Positions 49,660-57,391 of a DNA stretch of 64,000 nucleotides are shown here, piece by piece. The position numbers and the translations under genes were made by a program. The notes beneath the pieces are model-generated. The model worked only from the letters and a program-made list of their open reading frames with translations. It was not told where the DNA came from and did no database searches. Each line of letters opens with the position of its first letter. The first letter of the stretch is position 1. Source of the DNA: Vibrio artabrorum (GTDB lineage Bacteria; Pseudomonadota; Gammaproteobacteria; Enterobacterales; Vibrionaceae); assembly GCF_024347295.1 (NCBI RefSeq), contig NZ_AP025458.1:868001-932000 (forward strand), in the 5' to 3' direction.

Positions 49660-50138
49660 TCAAAAAGGTACTGATTGCTCTGTTCACGACGTTGGCCATT
49701 TGTGCATCGGTTTCGGCTACGCCTATCGAATTTCATGAATTTGATAACGTTGATCAAGAACAGCAGTTCAAAGAGTTGAGCCACACACTTCGTTGTCCTA
49801 AATGTCAGAACAACACAATCGCAGATTCGAATGCTGAGTTAGCGGTCGATTTGCGCCAAAAAGTGTATGAGATGACAAAAGACGGCAAATCAAAGCAAGA
49901 CATTATTGATTACATGATTGCTCGTTACGGTAATTTTGTGACCTACAATCCGCCGTTGACATTAGCTACATCAATCCTTTGGCTTGGCCCGTTTGCGGTG
50001 GTTGTGTTTGGATTTGGTCTGATCATTTTACGAAGTAGAAAGTCAAAAGCAGTAGAGTCAGACAAAGACTGGGATGCAAACAAAGAAGCACGTTTAAAAG
50101 CGTTACTCGACGAAGAGAACGACGGAGATAAACAGTAA
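49656..50138 (+). CDS. ccmH: Cytochrome c-type biogenesis protein CcmH
   Basis: CcmH is the thiol-reducing partner of CcmG in heme ligation. The 160-residue product has a cleavable-looking signal peptide (about 1-21, ending SVSA), the active site LRCPKCQNN with C47 and C50, and one membrane helix near residue 105. It corresponds to the N-terminal domain of E. coli CcmH; the C-terminal part is the separate ccmI gene here, as usual in Vibrio. The stop overlaps the ccmI ATG. Confidence 0.96.
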   Translation: MIKKVLIALFTTLAICASVSATPIEFHEFDNVDQEQQFKELSHTLRCPKCQNNTIADSNAELAVDLRQKVYEMTKDGKSKQDIIDYMIARYGNFVTYNPPLTLATSILWLGPFAVVVFGFGLIILRSRKSKAVESDKDWDANKEARLKALLDEENDGDKQ

Positions 50139-51358
50139 TGACTCTATTTTGGATTTCTACCATTATCCTTTCGTTAGCGGCGATTTTACTGATTGTTTTG
50201 CCTTTCATTAATAAGAAAGCAAACGATGATCAAAGGCTTCGTGACGAGTTGAATAAAGCGTTCTATAAAGATCGTTTAGTTGAGTTAGAGGTTGAAGCTG
50301 AAGAAGGCCTTGTTGATAACCAACAGGAGCTGATCGCTGATCTTAAGCAATCTTTACTTGATGATGTTCCGGAGCAGAAAGAGGTCAAGCAAGCCGCCAT
50401 TTCTACCGTTTCTGTCGTGGTACCTTCCGTTATTCTTGTTCTGGTCGTGACTTATGGAATGTACTTTAAGTTTGGCGCATTGGATAAAGTGCAACACTGG
50501 CAAGATGTGACTTCAAACCTTCCTGAGTTGTCCAAAAAGCTTATGTCATCAGAAGGCGGAGCGCTAACAGATGATGAATTAGAAGATTTGACGTTGGCAC
50601 TGCGCACGCGTCTTCATTACCAACCACAAGATTCAACCGGTTGGTTGCTGCTTGGACGAATTGCTCTTGCCAATCGCGATGCTGAAACCGCCAAAGATTC
50701 GATGGAGCGCGCGTACAAGCTTGAGCCGAATAATCAAGATGTTCAGTTAGGTTTTGCTCAAGCACTGATGCTTTCGCCTGATGAAGCGGATCAAAACCAA
50801 GCGCGTTTGATTTTGAGTCGTTTGATTCAAAACGACTACGTCGACTTACGTGTATTTTCACTGCTCGCGTTCGATGCATTCGAACGTCAAGATTACCCAA
50901 GTGCTGTTAAATATTGGAGCATCATGCAGCAGATGATTGGTCCACAAGACAGTCGCTATGAGATGTTGTCACGCAGTATAGAAAGTGCGCAGAAGAAAAT
51001 GGGGGATACCATGGGGGTCGCTCAAGGTAAGAGTGTGGCAGTCACCCTTGAGCTGGCAAGCGACATTAATGTCGATCCTAAGTCGGTACTGGTTGTCTCC
51101 GTCCACAGAGCCGATGGTTCGCCAATGCCGGTAGCTGCAGCGCGTTATCCGCTGGGGACTTTCCCTCGGACTGTTGTACTGGATGATGACAATAGCATGA
51201 TGGAAGGACAGAAATTGTCTAGCCTTGAAACTTTGATGGTTAGAGCTAGGCTTGATAGTGACGGTAACGTTTCAACCCGAGAGGGTGATTGGTATGGTGA
51301 GAGTGACGTGGTTGAACTGGGGTCACCCGTTACCATTGACATCAATAAACAATATTGA
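50138..51358 (+). CDS. ccmI: Cytochrome c-type biogenesis protein CcmI
   Basis: CcmI binds apocytochrome c and presents it to the ligation complex. The 406 residues have two membrane helices (about 1-22 and 90-112) separated by a charged cytoplasmic loop. TPR-like repeats follow (about 145-260; GWLLLGRIALANRDAETAKD), and a C-terminal beta domain (VAVTLELASDINVDPKSVLV) completes the protein. It is the last gene of the ccm operon; mlaA starts 166 bases later. Confidence 0.94.
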   Translation: MTLFWISTIILSLAAILLIVLPFINKKANDDQRLRDELNKAFYKDRLVELEVEAEEGLVDNQQELIADLKQSLLDDVPEQKEVKQAAISTVSVVVPSVILVLVVTYGMYFKFGALDKVQHWQDVTSNLPELSKKLMSSEGGALTDDELEDLTLALRTRLHYQPQDSTGWLLLGRIALANRDAETAKDSMERAYKLEPNNQDVQLGFAQALMLSPDEADQNQARLILSRLIQNDYVDLRVFSLLAFDAFERQDYPSAVKYWSIMQQMIGPQDSRYEMLSRSIESAQKKMGDTMGVAQGKSVAVTLELASDINVDPKSVLVVSVHRADGSPMPVAAARYPLGTFPRTVVLDDDNSMMEGQKLSSLETLMVRARLDSDGNVSTREGDWYGESDVVELGSPVTIDINKQY

Positions 51359-51524
51359 TCATGACTTTGCATAAGTGTTAACTATTCCGATTTAGCGACA
51401 AACGGTATAGACTTATGCAAACAATTGAGGTCAGCGATTGCTGGCCTCTCTTATTATTATACCAAGCGAGGGTGAGCCGTGGCTTACTGCGATTGGTATT
51501 GTTATTCCTTATGGAAAAGGTGTT

Positions 51525-52310
51525 ATGTCTATCCGTGTTTTAAGACTTTCGGGTTTACTCGTTATCGCAAGCTTTATGGTGGGCTGTTCTAGCGCACCAG
51601 AAGAGAGCCAGAGTGAAGGGAACGTTGCAGCGTCTGAATATGTCAAAGAGTCTCACCCCAACGATCCTTTTGAAAGTTTCAACCGAGCGATGTGGGACAT
51701 CAACTATGAGTATTTAGATCCTTATTTGGTTCGCCCTGTGTCTCTTGCTTATGCTGACTATACACCGGTACCTGTTCGTTCTGGCATCTCCAACTTTTTA
51801 GCTAACCTAGATGAACCATCGAGCATCGTGAACAACCTAATGATGGGCAATGGCGAAAAAGCACTCGACCATTTTAACCGTTTTTGGTTGAACTCTACGT
51901 TTGGTCTTTTAGGGTTAATTGATATTGCTAGCGAAGCGGGTATCACTAAGTATGACGAAAAATCGTTTGCTGATGCGATTGGCCATTACGGGGTTGGGAA
52001 TGGACCGTACTTCATGGTGCCGGGTTATGGGCCGATTACCACTCGTCAAGTGGCCGAGCAAGTGGATAGCTTGTATGTTCCTTTATCCTTTTTGAATTTT
52101 TGGGCGAGTGTAGGTAAGTGGGCGTTTGAAGGTATGGAGAAACGAGCTCGGTACGTACCTCAGGAGTCACTATTGGAAGACTCTCCGGACCCATATGCGT
52201 TAACACGAGATGTTTACCTTCAACGTCGTGACTTTAAAGCCGAGATCGCTCCTGAAGACGTTGATCTGGAAGAAGAAGACCTCATTGACGGATACCTAGA
52301 AGATTACTAG
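51525..52310 (+). CDS. mlaA: Outer membrane phospholipid retrograde transport lipoprotein MlaA (VacJ)
   Basis: MlaA sits in the outer membrane with porins and removes misplaced phospholipids from the outer leaflet. The product has 261 residues from ATG 51525. It has a lipoprotein signal ending in the lipobox MVGC (C21), the family segment NDPFESFNRAMWDINYEYLD, LDEPSSIVNNLMMGN, and GYGPITTR. The acidic tail (DVDLEEEDLIDGYLEDY) is longer than in E. coli. A start at 51438 would place 29 residues before the signal and is rejected. Confidence 0.95.
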   Translation: MSIRVLRLSGLLVIASFMVGCSSAPEESQSEGNVAASEYVKESHPNDPFESFNRAMWDINYEYLDPYLVRPVSLAYADYTPVPVRSGISNFLANLDEPSSIVNNLMMGNGEKALDHFNRFWLNSTFGLLGLIDIASEAGITKYDEKSFADAIGHYGVGNGPYFMVPGYGPITTRQVAEQVDSLYVPLSFLNFWASVGKWAFEGMEKRARYVPQESLLEDSPDPYALTRDVYLQRRDFKAEIAPEDVDLEEEDLIDGYLEDY

Positions 52311-52338
52311 AAACACGATTTAGAAAATCGATAAAAGA

Positions 52339-52373
52339 AAGGCTCGATGTTGAAAACAACATCGAGCCTTTTT
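52339..52373. terminator. Bidirectional terminator between mlaA and fadL
   Basis: AAGGCTCGATGTTG-AAAA-CAACATCGAGCCTT is a perfect 14-bp stem with T-rich flanks on both strands. It serves the convergent mlaA (+) and fadL (-) genes. Confidence 0.93.
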
Positions 52374-52403
52374 AATGTTTGTTAGTTTAAGTCAGTAAAC
52401 AGT

Positions 52404-53708
52404 TTAGAAACGGTAGTTCGCTTGGATACCCACTAGCCAGATGCTCCCTGTTGCCTCGCCTTCGAAGCTGCCACCAAATAAATCAGCGGCTGGATCTTTT
52501 TCATGCATCTTAGCGTCTTTCGCTAGGATGTAAGTAAAGCCTGCATCTAGAGTCAGTTGCTCAGACCATTGGTAGCCGGCACCAATACTTAACCAAGTAC
52601 GATCTGTTTCTGGAATCGTCGCTGTACGATGCTCTTCACTTACTGCTGAAGTATCGTATGCGATACCAGAGCGTAGAGCCAGTTTAGGTGTCATTTGGTA
52701 AGTGGTACCAATGGCAAAACGGTAGTTGTCTTCCCAGTTTTCTTGTTTGATGTCTTGTGAGCTCGCAGGTCCAAACTCAGGAATGTCGGCAACAAGTTCT
52801 TTAAAGCTGCTCCAATTCGTCCAGTTGACACTTGCGTGCAGCGCGACTTTTTCTGTTAGTTGATGAAAACTCGCTAGCTCAGCTGTCGCTGGTAATGCGA
52901 GTTGCAGTGAACCGTTATATTGTGATTTCACCGGCGTGCCTAAACGCGTAGCTACAGCGTCAAAGCCTACGCCTTTTGCATGGCCTTCAAGTGTAAGGTT
53001 GACTTCTGACTTGTAGGTAAAGCCTAGGCGGTTATTCTCGTTGATCTGCCAAGCCGTACCAACTTGCCAACCCCATGCCGTATCATCGCCTTCCATGTAT
53101 TTTAAAGCAGTGCCTACAGGTAAAGGAACTAGAGAGTTCGCCGCTGATGCCGCACCGAAGTGACCATCAGCCATTACGTAGCGAAGGCCACCACCAATAG
53201 ATACGCTGTCTAGAACTTGGTAAGCAGCATTTAGGTTAAGCTCCATTGTGGTCACTTTTGCTTCGTTACCGTGGTTTGCGCCACCGAAGTCTTTACCTAG
53301 GTCTGTTTCCATACCGTAGTTCGTACCCGCAGCAAAGCCCAATGCAAACTTGTCGTTGTACTTATGAGAAACATAAAAGTTTGGAATGACTGCACTGTGG
53401 GCAAAATCGCTAGAATTTGATGGAGTAGATTGTCCCATCATAGACGTAGAAGTACCGTCGATGTCGATGTTTGGATCAACATAGATAGCACCAACCGAAA
53501 CCTGAGTACCTTCTAGGTAAGTCAGCATTGCAGGGTTACGCCATTGTGCGTCTGCACCGTCAGCCATTGCCGCTTCACCTGCGTATGCACGTCCTAGGCC
53601 TGTTGCTGAGTATTCGGCTAGTTGAAAACCAGCGGCGTAAGTTGCGGAAGATACCGAAAATAGTCCAGCTGCCACTGCTGCACATAGAAGAGTTTTATTC
53701 ATTTTCAT
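52404..53708 (-). CDS. fadL: Outer membrane long-chain fatty acid transporter FadL (paralogue 1)
   Basis: FadL-family barrels let long-chain fatty acids cross the outer membrane. The 434-residue protein has a signal peptide (about 1-26, ending TYAA), the mature N-terminus GFQLAEYSATGLGRAYAGEA (hatch domain), the NPA motif in QWRNPAMLTYL, alternating beta-strands and a terminal aromatic NYRF. It is the distal member of a tandem pair with the gene at 54005-55273. A gap of 296 bases and a terminator separate them, so it has its own promoter. I saw no FadR-like site before it. Confidence 0.94.
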   Translation of the reverse strand: MKMNKTLLCAAVAAGLFSVSSATYAAGFQLAEYSATGLGRAYAGEAAMADGADAQWRNPAMLTYLEGTQVSVGAIYVDPNIDIDGTSTSMMGQSTPSNSSDFAHSAVIPNFYVSHKYNDKFALGFAAGTNYGMETDLGKDFGGANHGNEAKVTTMELNLNAAYQVLDSVSIGGGLRYVMADGHFGAASAANSLVPLPVGTALKYMEGDDTAWGWQVGTAWQINENNRLGFTYKSEVNLTLEGHAKGVGFDAVATRLGTPVKSQYNGSLQLALPATAELASFHQLTEKVALHASVNWTNWSSFKELVADIPEFGPASSQDIKQENWEDNYRFAIGTTYQMTPKLALRSGIAYDTSAVSEEHRTATIPETDRTWLSIGAGYQWSEQLTLDAGFTYILAKDAKMHEKDPAADLFGGSFEGEATGSIWLVGIQANYRF

Positions 53709-53954
53709 TGTTATGTTCGCTGAATCATAAGTGTTTAGTGGCGTGATTCTACGTTTAGAGTCATTACTTTAAAAATGTAATTCGAACAAAATGGTGTTTT
53801 AGGGATTAAATGAGTAAATTTGGTTAATTACTAGAGAAATCATCTGAATGTTTCGGTTGTGTTGTGAAGTTTGAGCGTACACTTGTAGTCATAATTTACC
53901 CTTCGAGGCTACAGCTGTAAGCCTAAATTGATGCTAGTCAGTGATTTAGGCAAT

Positions 53955-53982
53955 AAAAAAGGGTCGCATCAAGCGACCCTTT
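53955..53982 (-). terminator. Intrinsic terminator after the upstream fadL
   Basis: On the - strand GGGTCGC-TTGAT-GCGACCC is followed by six T. It ends the transcript of the fadL gene at 54005-55273. Further on (53906-53924) lies a near-palindrome AGGCTACAGCTGTAAGCCT of unknown role. Confidence 0.9.
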
Positions 53983-54004
53983 GGGATTGATAGCTTAGCT
54001 TATA

Positions 54005-55273
54005 TTAGAAGCTACGGCTGTACTGTAGACCAAACAGAATAGCATCAGCGTGCGTTGTTGCTGTTAGTGGAGTACCTGCAGAGTTTTCTTCAACTTTTAC
54101 ATCATCACCTAATAGGTATGTGAAACCTAAATCAACATTAGAAGCTGTGTCGATGTGGTATGTGAAACCCGCAGATAACCATTGACGATCAGAATCTGGA
54201 ACAGAGATAGAAGTTAGTGAATCTTGTGCACTCGTGTCGTACATGTAACCAGCACGAAGTGTCCAATCAGTGTTTAGGTAGTAAGTACCACCAATCGCAT
54301 AGTGCCAGCCATCTTGCCATTTGTAATCTTTTTGGTAAACACCACCATTTGCTTGCGCAAGTCCCGCAGCGATCGTTGACTTCGTTGTGCTAAGGTTTTC
54401 AAAATCGATTGAGTCAAATGCGCTCCAACCTATCCACTGCACAGAGTAGTGAACTGCGAACTTGGTGTCTTTAATTTTGTGGTAACCAGAGAATTCAGCG
54501 ATGTCAGGTAGAGGAAGTGTAATCTCTTGACCATCATCATCTTCTGCTGTGAACTCTGGACTGTAACGGTAAGATAGACCAAAACGGTTATTTTCATCGA
54601 GCTCGTAAACGGTACCGATGTTGAAGCCAACTGCCCAACCCGTTGCAGCGTCGACGTCCAGAAGAGGTGTTCCTAAAGGAATATTACCAGCTTGCATGCC
54701 GACACCTGAAGTACGTTTCATTGTACCTTGGCCATAGATAAGATCTAAGCCAGCACCAAAGCTCCATTGGTCATTCAGACGGTAAGAGCCCGCTAGACCA
54801 AAGTTGATGCTCTTAACGTCAGTTAAGCCACCGTATTCAGCTGCAGGGTAGCTGTCTTCAAACTCTGTTTTAGTACCAAAATTTGAGTAAGCGTTCACAC
54901 CCCAAGCAAATTGGTCATTGACTGGAACGATTAAGTGGATGTTAGGAGCGATTGACGTGTCACCCACATCATCTGTATCACCAACCGGAACTGCACCACC
55001 AACGTAATTTACGTCTTTAACTTCGATCATAGAAGTGATGCTTTCAAAACCAAGAGAAAGCTCCGTTTTGTCAAACAGTGCCATTGCCGCTGGGTTACGT
55101 GCCATTACTGACGCGTTATCTGCGATGACGGCATCACCAGCGAAAGCACGGCCGATGCCCGTTGCTGATTGTGCGTTAAGTTGGAAACCGGCTGCCATCG
55201 CTTGCGAAGATGCCAGTGTGATTGTTACTGCTAAAAGAGACTTTTTAAACAGACGCGTGTTGTTGGTAGTCAT
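54005..55273 (-). CDS. fadL: Outer membrane long-chain fatty acid transporter FadL (paralogue 2)
   Basis: This is a second FadL-type barrel of 422 residues, clearly homologous to its neighbour but divergent. It has a signal peptide (about 1-27, ending AMAA), then GFQLNAQSATGIGRAFAGDA, the NPA motif in MARNPAAMALF, and the C-terminal QYSRSF. A FadR-like operator (55364-55380) and a perfect palindrome (55316-55331) lie upstream, so it is probably repressed by FadR until long-chain acyl-CoA is present. V. cholerae also has two adjacent fadL genes next to a sigma factor and fadIJ, as I recall. Confidence 0.94.
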   Translation of the reverse strand: MTTNNTRLFKKSLLAVTITLASSQAMAAGFQLNAQSATGIGRAFAGDAVIADNASVMARNPAAMALFDKTELSLGFESITSMIEVKDVNYVGGAVPVGDTDDVGDTSIAPNIHLIVPVNDQFAWGVNAYSNFGTKTEFEDSYPAAEYGGLTDVKSINFGLAGSYRLNDQWSFGAGLDLIYGQGTMKRTSGVGMQAGNIPLGTPLLDVDAATGWAVGFNIGTVYELDENNRFGLSYRYSPEFTAEDDDGQEITLPLPDIAEFSGYHKIKDTKFAVHYSVQWIGWSAFDSIDFENLSTTKSTIAAGLAQANGGVYQKDYKWQDGWHYAIGGTYYLNTDWTLRAGYMYDTSAQDSLTSISVPDSDRQWLSAGFTYHIDTASNVDLGFTYLLGDDVKVEENSAGTPLTATTHADAILFGLQYSRSF

Positions 55274-55315
55274 GCATTTATTCCTTTATATATCCGCCTC
55301 TACAGGGCGATTAAT

Positions 55316-55331
55316 TTGAGCAATTGCTCAA
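55316..55331. promoter_or_regulatory. Perfect 16-bp palindrome upstream of fadL
   Basis: TTGAGCAATTGCTCAA lies between the fadL start (55273) and the FadR-like box. It could be a second operator or a hairpin in the leader. No regulator is recognised. Confidence 0.4.
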
Positions 55332-55363
55332 TGGTGGCTGATCCTATTCGCAAGTATACGATA

Positions 55364-55380
55364 TACAAATCCGACCATTG
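55364..55380 (-). promoter_or_regulatory. FadR-like operator upstream of fadL
   Basis: On the - strand CAATGGTCGGATTTGTA keeps the FadR core TGGTCNGA and the TGT half of the consensus AGCTGGTCCGACMTGTT. It is centred about 100 bases upstream of the fadL start, where FadR would repress. Confidence 0.6.
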
Positions 55381-55508
55381 GAGATTTTGAGTGGAAAATT
55401 ATGGAAATGACGTCTATCTGGCACGAAAATGGTGATAAATGCTGTTTTTTAGAGTTTTAAATCTAAAGTTATTGGGTTGGTGAATGATTTTCGGTTTATT
55501 GATACACA

Positions 55509-55546
55509 AAGCCCAGCGATATCAAGAATATAATCGCTGGGCCTTT
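55509..55546. terminator. Possible terminator after the DUF3379 gene
   Basis: GCCCAGCGAT (55511-55520) and ATCGCTGGGC (55533-55542) form a perfect 10-bp stem. The T tract is better on the + strand (CCTTTTATT) than on the - strand (TTTGTG), yet the only nearby gene end is on the - strand. Confidence 0.6.
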
Positions 55547-55569
55547 TATTACGGGGTTTTGAGAGCACA

Positions 55570-56298
55570 TTAGCTCATTGGTTTAATCATTTTTGTCAGC
55601 TTTTCGGCGATCTTAGTCACGTCTTCGCCCTTTTCTCCGACAAGGATGAGACTGCTGCCATCGATGGGGGTTATTGAACCAGACATGCCTTTTTCATCAA
55701 AGTCGAGGGATTTTTCTGTTGGAATCCCGGTTAAAAACAGTGTTACTTTGCCTTTTTCACCTTGAAAAACCATGTGAATTGCGTTGGACTTTCCGAAACC
55801 ACAATGGTTTAGGTAATAAACGTGATAGGGAAAATCTTCATCAAACTGAAATGAAAATGGGTTCATCTTGGCATTGATTTGCTGTGATGTGACTTGTTCA
55901 TCCAGTACATTCACAAAGCTATTTTCATCAATAACATGTTTGATTGCTGTATCTGCCAAGCTTGCTTGGGCGGGTGACACGAGTGCACTCTTCCAGTTAA
56001 TTTGGCCAACCAATAAACCGGCAACGAATGCTACAGACGCGGCCATCGTTATTGCTCGTCGAGCAAAAGTCGGTCTTACGACATTGCTTTCTTCACTGGA
56101 GGGTTGATTGAACAGAATACGATCAGCGAGATCGTCTGGTACATCCACATTCATCGCAGAGTGGATCTGTTTATCAAGTGATAGTACGTCGTCTAAGAAG
56201 TGACTATTGGTTTGACTGTTTGCTGCCGCATCAATGATATCTGGTGTGCGTTGTTTAGGTTCCGACAATACACGACGACGAAATTCCAAATCATCCAT
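55570..56298 (-). CDS. DUF3379 family protein, probable anti-sigma factor
   Basis: The 242-residue protein overlaps the end of the sigma factor gene by 8 bases, the usual arrangement of a sigma factor with its anti-sigma. The cytoplasmic N-terminal part (about 1-85) has DDLEFRRRVLSEP and VPDDLADRILFNQPS. One membrane helix lies at about 87-104 (ITMAASVAFVAGLLVGQI). A periplasmic domain follows, with YYLNHCGFGKSNAIHMVFQG and GEKGKVTLFLTGI. The single-pass, cytoplasm-in topology fits an anti-sigma, but no zinc ZAS motif (HxxxCxxC) is visible. The function is inferred from topology and position. Confidence 0.75.
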   Translation of the reverse strand: MDDLEFRRRVLSEPKQRTPDIIDAAANSQTNSHFLDDVLSLDKQIHSAMNVDVPDDLADRILFNQPSSEESNVVRPTFARRAITMAASVAFVAGLLVGQINWKSALVSPAQASLADTAIKHVIDENSFVNVLDEQVTSQQINAKMNPFSFQFDEDFPYHVYYLNHCGFGKSNAIHMVFQGEKGKVTLFLTGIPTEKSLDFDEKGMSGSITPIDGSSLILVGEKGEDVTKIAEKLTKMIKPMS

Positions 56299-56854
56299 TA
56301 TGTTGCCCCCTCTCTGCCTCTTCTCTATCCAACTTCTCTTTCAACTGGTTTCGAGCTCTGAATAAACGTGTCATTACCGTGTTTTTGTTGAGATCGAGAA
56401 TATCGGCGATCTCATCACCACTAAATCCCCCAATCACTTGCAAGAAGAGAGGTTCACGATAATCGACTTCGAGTTTCATGATCTGTACTTGCAACCATTG
56501 GTGCTGATGGTGTGGGTCATCACTGACACTAGCATCGTTACTGTGATCGTCGATATCGACCAGATCAAATTGTTTGCGTTCAAAGCGTCGAGCATTCTCG
56601 CGTCTCAAGATGGTAATTAGCCAAGACTTAGCGGCTTTTTCATCTTGTAGGCTATCGAGTGACTTCCATGCGCGAAGGCAAGTCTCCTGTACTAAATCTT
56701 CGGCGATGCTTTTGTCTTTGCACAACCAATAGGCGTAGCGAAAGAGGTCACGATGATAGGCTCGTACGAGCGCTTCGTATTTTCTTTGTTTGTCCATATC
56801 AGAGTTGACCGGACGCCTGCTTGTTTTCTTTCCAAACATTTTTATTATTGACAC
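56291..56854 (-). CDS. ECF-type RNA polymerase sigma factor
   Basis: This is a two-domain (group 4) sigma factor of 187 residues. Region 2 reads YEALVRAYHRDLFRYAYWLC and AEDLVQETCLRAWKSLDSL (about 25-90). A linker with EKAAKSWLITILRRENARRFERK follows, then region 4 (GGFSGDEIADILDLNKNTVMTRLFRARNQL). A GTG at 56854 has GGAGG 5 bases upstream and is chosen; an ATG at 56866 overlaps that ribosome site. The partner is the overlapping DUF3379 gene. Its position between fadL and fadIJ suggests envelope or lipid sensing, but the target genes cannot be read from the sequence. Confidence 0.88.
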   Translation of the reverse strand: MSIIKMFGKKTSRRPVNSDMDKQRKYEALVRAYHRDLFRYAYWLCKDKSIAEDLVQETCLRAWKSLDSLQDEKAAKSWLITILRRENARRFERKQFDLVDIDDHSNDASVSDDPHHQHQWLQVQIMKLEVDYREPLFLQVIGGFSGDEIADILDLNKNTVMTRLFRARNQLKEKLDREEAERGQHNG

Positions 56855-57003
56855 ACGAGCCTCCATAATTGCTCTGCGTACAGTTATCCTCTATACGTTG
56901 TGCTTCGTTTTTATATTTTTTAGAGTTAACGCCCGGCAGGAAATCGTAAAATCACATTAAAATTGATCTACTTCAAAATTTAAGGCCTCGAACAAGTTAT
57001 AGT

Positions 57004-57173
57004 ACATCTTGTCGTCTAGTTAGTCATTCGTGACTAGCATGTTGAGCAAGACGACACTTCCTTTTGAAGGCTGACTTTACTTTCTCCTAATCAGGAAACT
57101 GATTATTTCAATTGGCGTTAAGTTAATTGCTTTATATACATTCCGACCACACAACTTCGTGTGGTTTTTTTTT
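57004..57173 (+). ncRNA. Candidate structured small RNA upstream of fadI
   Basis: There are four features in 170 bases. TGTCGTC/GACGACA (57010-57016 with 57050-57056) encloses a perfect TAGTCA-TTCG-TGACTA hairpin (57021-57036). AATCAG-GAAA-CTGATT (57089-57104) is a perfect stem with a GNRA loop. A terminator follows, ACCACAC-AACTTC-GTGTGGT (57146-57165) with nine T. TATAGT at 56998-57003 could be a -10 box, without a good -35. The fadI promoter lies downstream of the terminator, so this is not simply the fadI leader. No protein of convincing length is encoded. Confidence 0.45.
57146..57173 (+). terminator. Intrinsic terminator of the candidate small RNA
   Basis: ACCACAC-AACTTC-GTGTGGT is a perfect 7-bp stem followed by nine T. 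No protein gene lies upstream on the + strand for 3.7 kb, which needs a transcript to explain it. Confidence 0.88.
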
Positions 57174-57327
57174 GCCTCAAGAAATCATTCCCTACATTGC
57201 GATAACAGTTTTGGCTTACAATAGTTTAGTCTCTTACGACAACCTTTCCCCAAAAAAGGTTCGCCTGAATGTGCAGTTATATTTTCAAACAGTGAGATAC
57301 TCGTATCACGTTTATTTAAACGCTTGT

Positions 57328-57355
57328 TTGATTTAATTAACAACTTCTTTACAAT
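57328..57355 (+). promoter_or_regulatory. Probable sigma-70 promoter of fadIJ
   Basis: TTGATT (57328-57333), 16 bases, then TACAAT (57350-57355). The FadR-like operator starts 3 bases after the -10 box and would cover the start site. Confidence 0.55.
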
Positions 57356-57357
57356 AC

Positions 57358-57374
57358 CTCAGGTCAGACCTCTT
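57358..57374 (+). promoter_or_regulatory. FadR-like operator of fadIJ
   Basis: CTCAGGTCAGACCTCTT matches the FadR consensus CTGGTCCGACMTGTT at 12 of 15 core positions by eye. Its position just downstream of the -10 box is typical for repression of beta-oxidation genes by FadR, relieved by long-chain acyl-CoA. Confidence 0.65.
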
Positions 57375-57391
57375 AACTCAAAGGAGAAACC

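Larger units (their letters stand above)
56855..57391. other. Divergent intergenic region sigma factor / fadI
   Basis: This gap of about 540 bases holds a chain of hairpins with a terminator (57004-57173, candidate small RNA), then the fadI promoter (57328-57355) and a FadR-like operator (57358-57374). The first 140 bases should hold the leftward sigma-factor promoter, but no ECF consensus could be fixed. Confidence 0.7.

Noticed and set aside
57040..57075. 11-codon open frame inside the small RNA candidate (MLSKTTLPFEG)
   Set aside because: No ribosome site, and the ATG lies within the paired region; a dual-function RNA cannot be supported.
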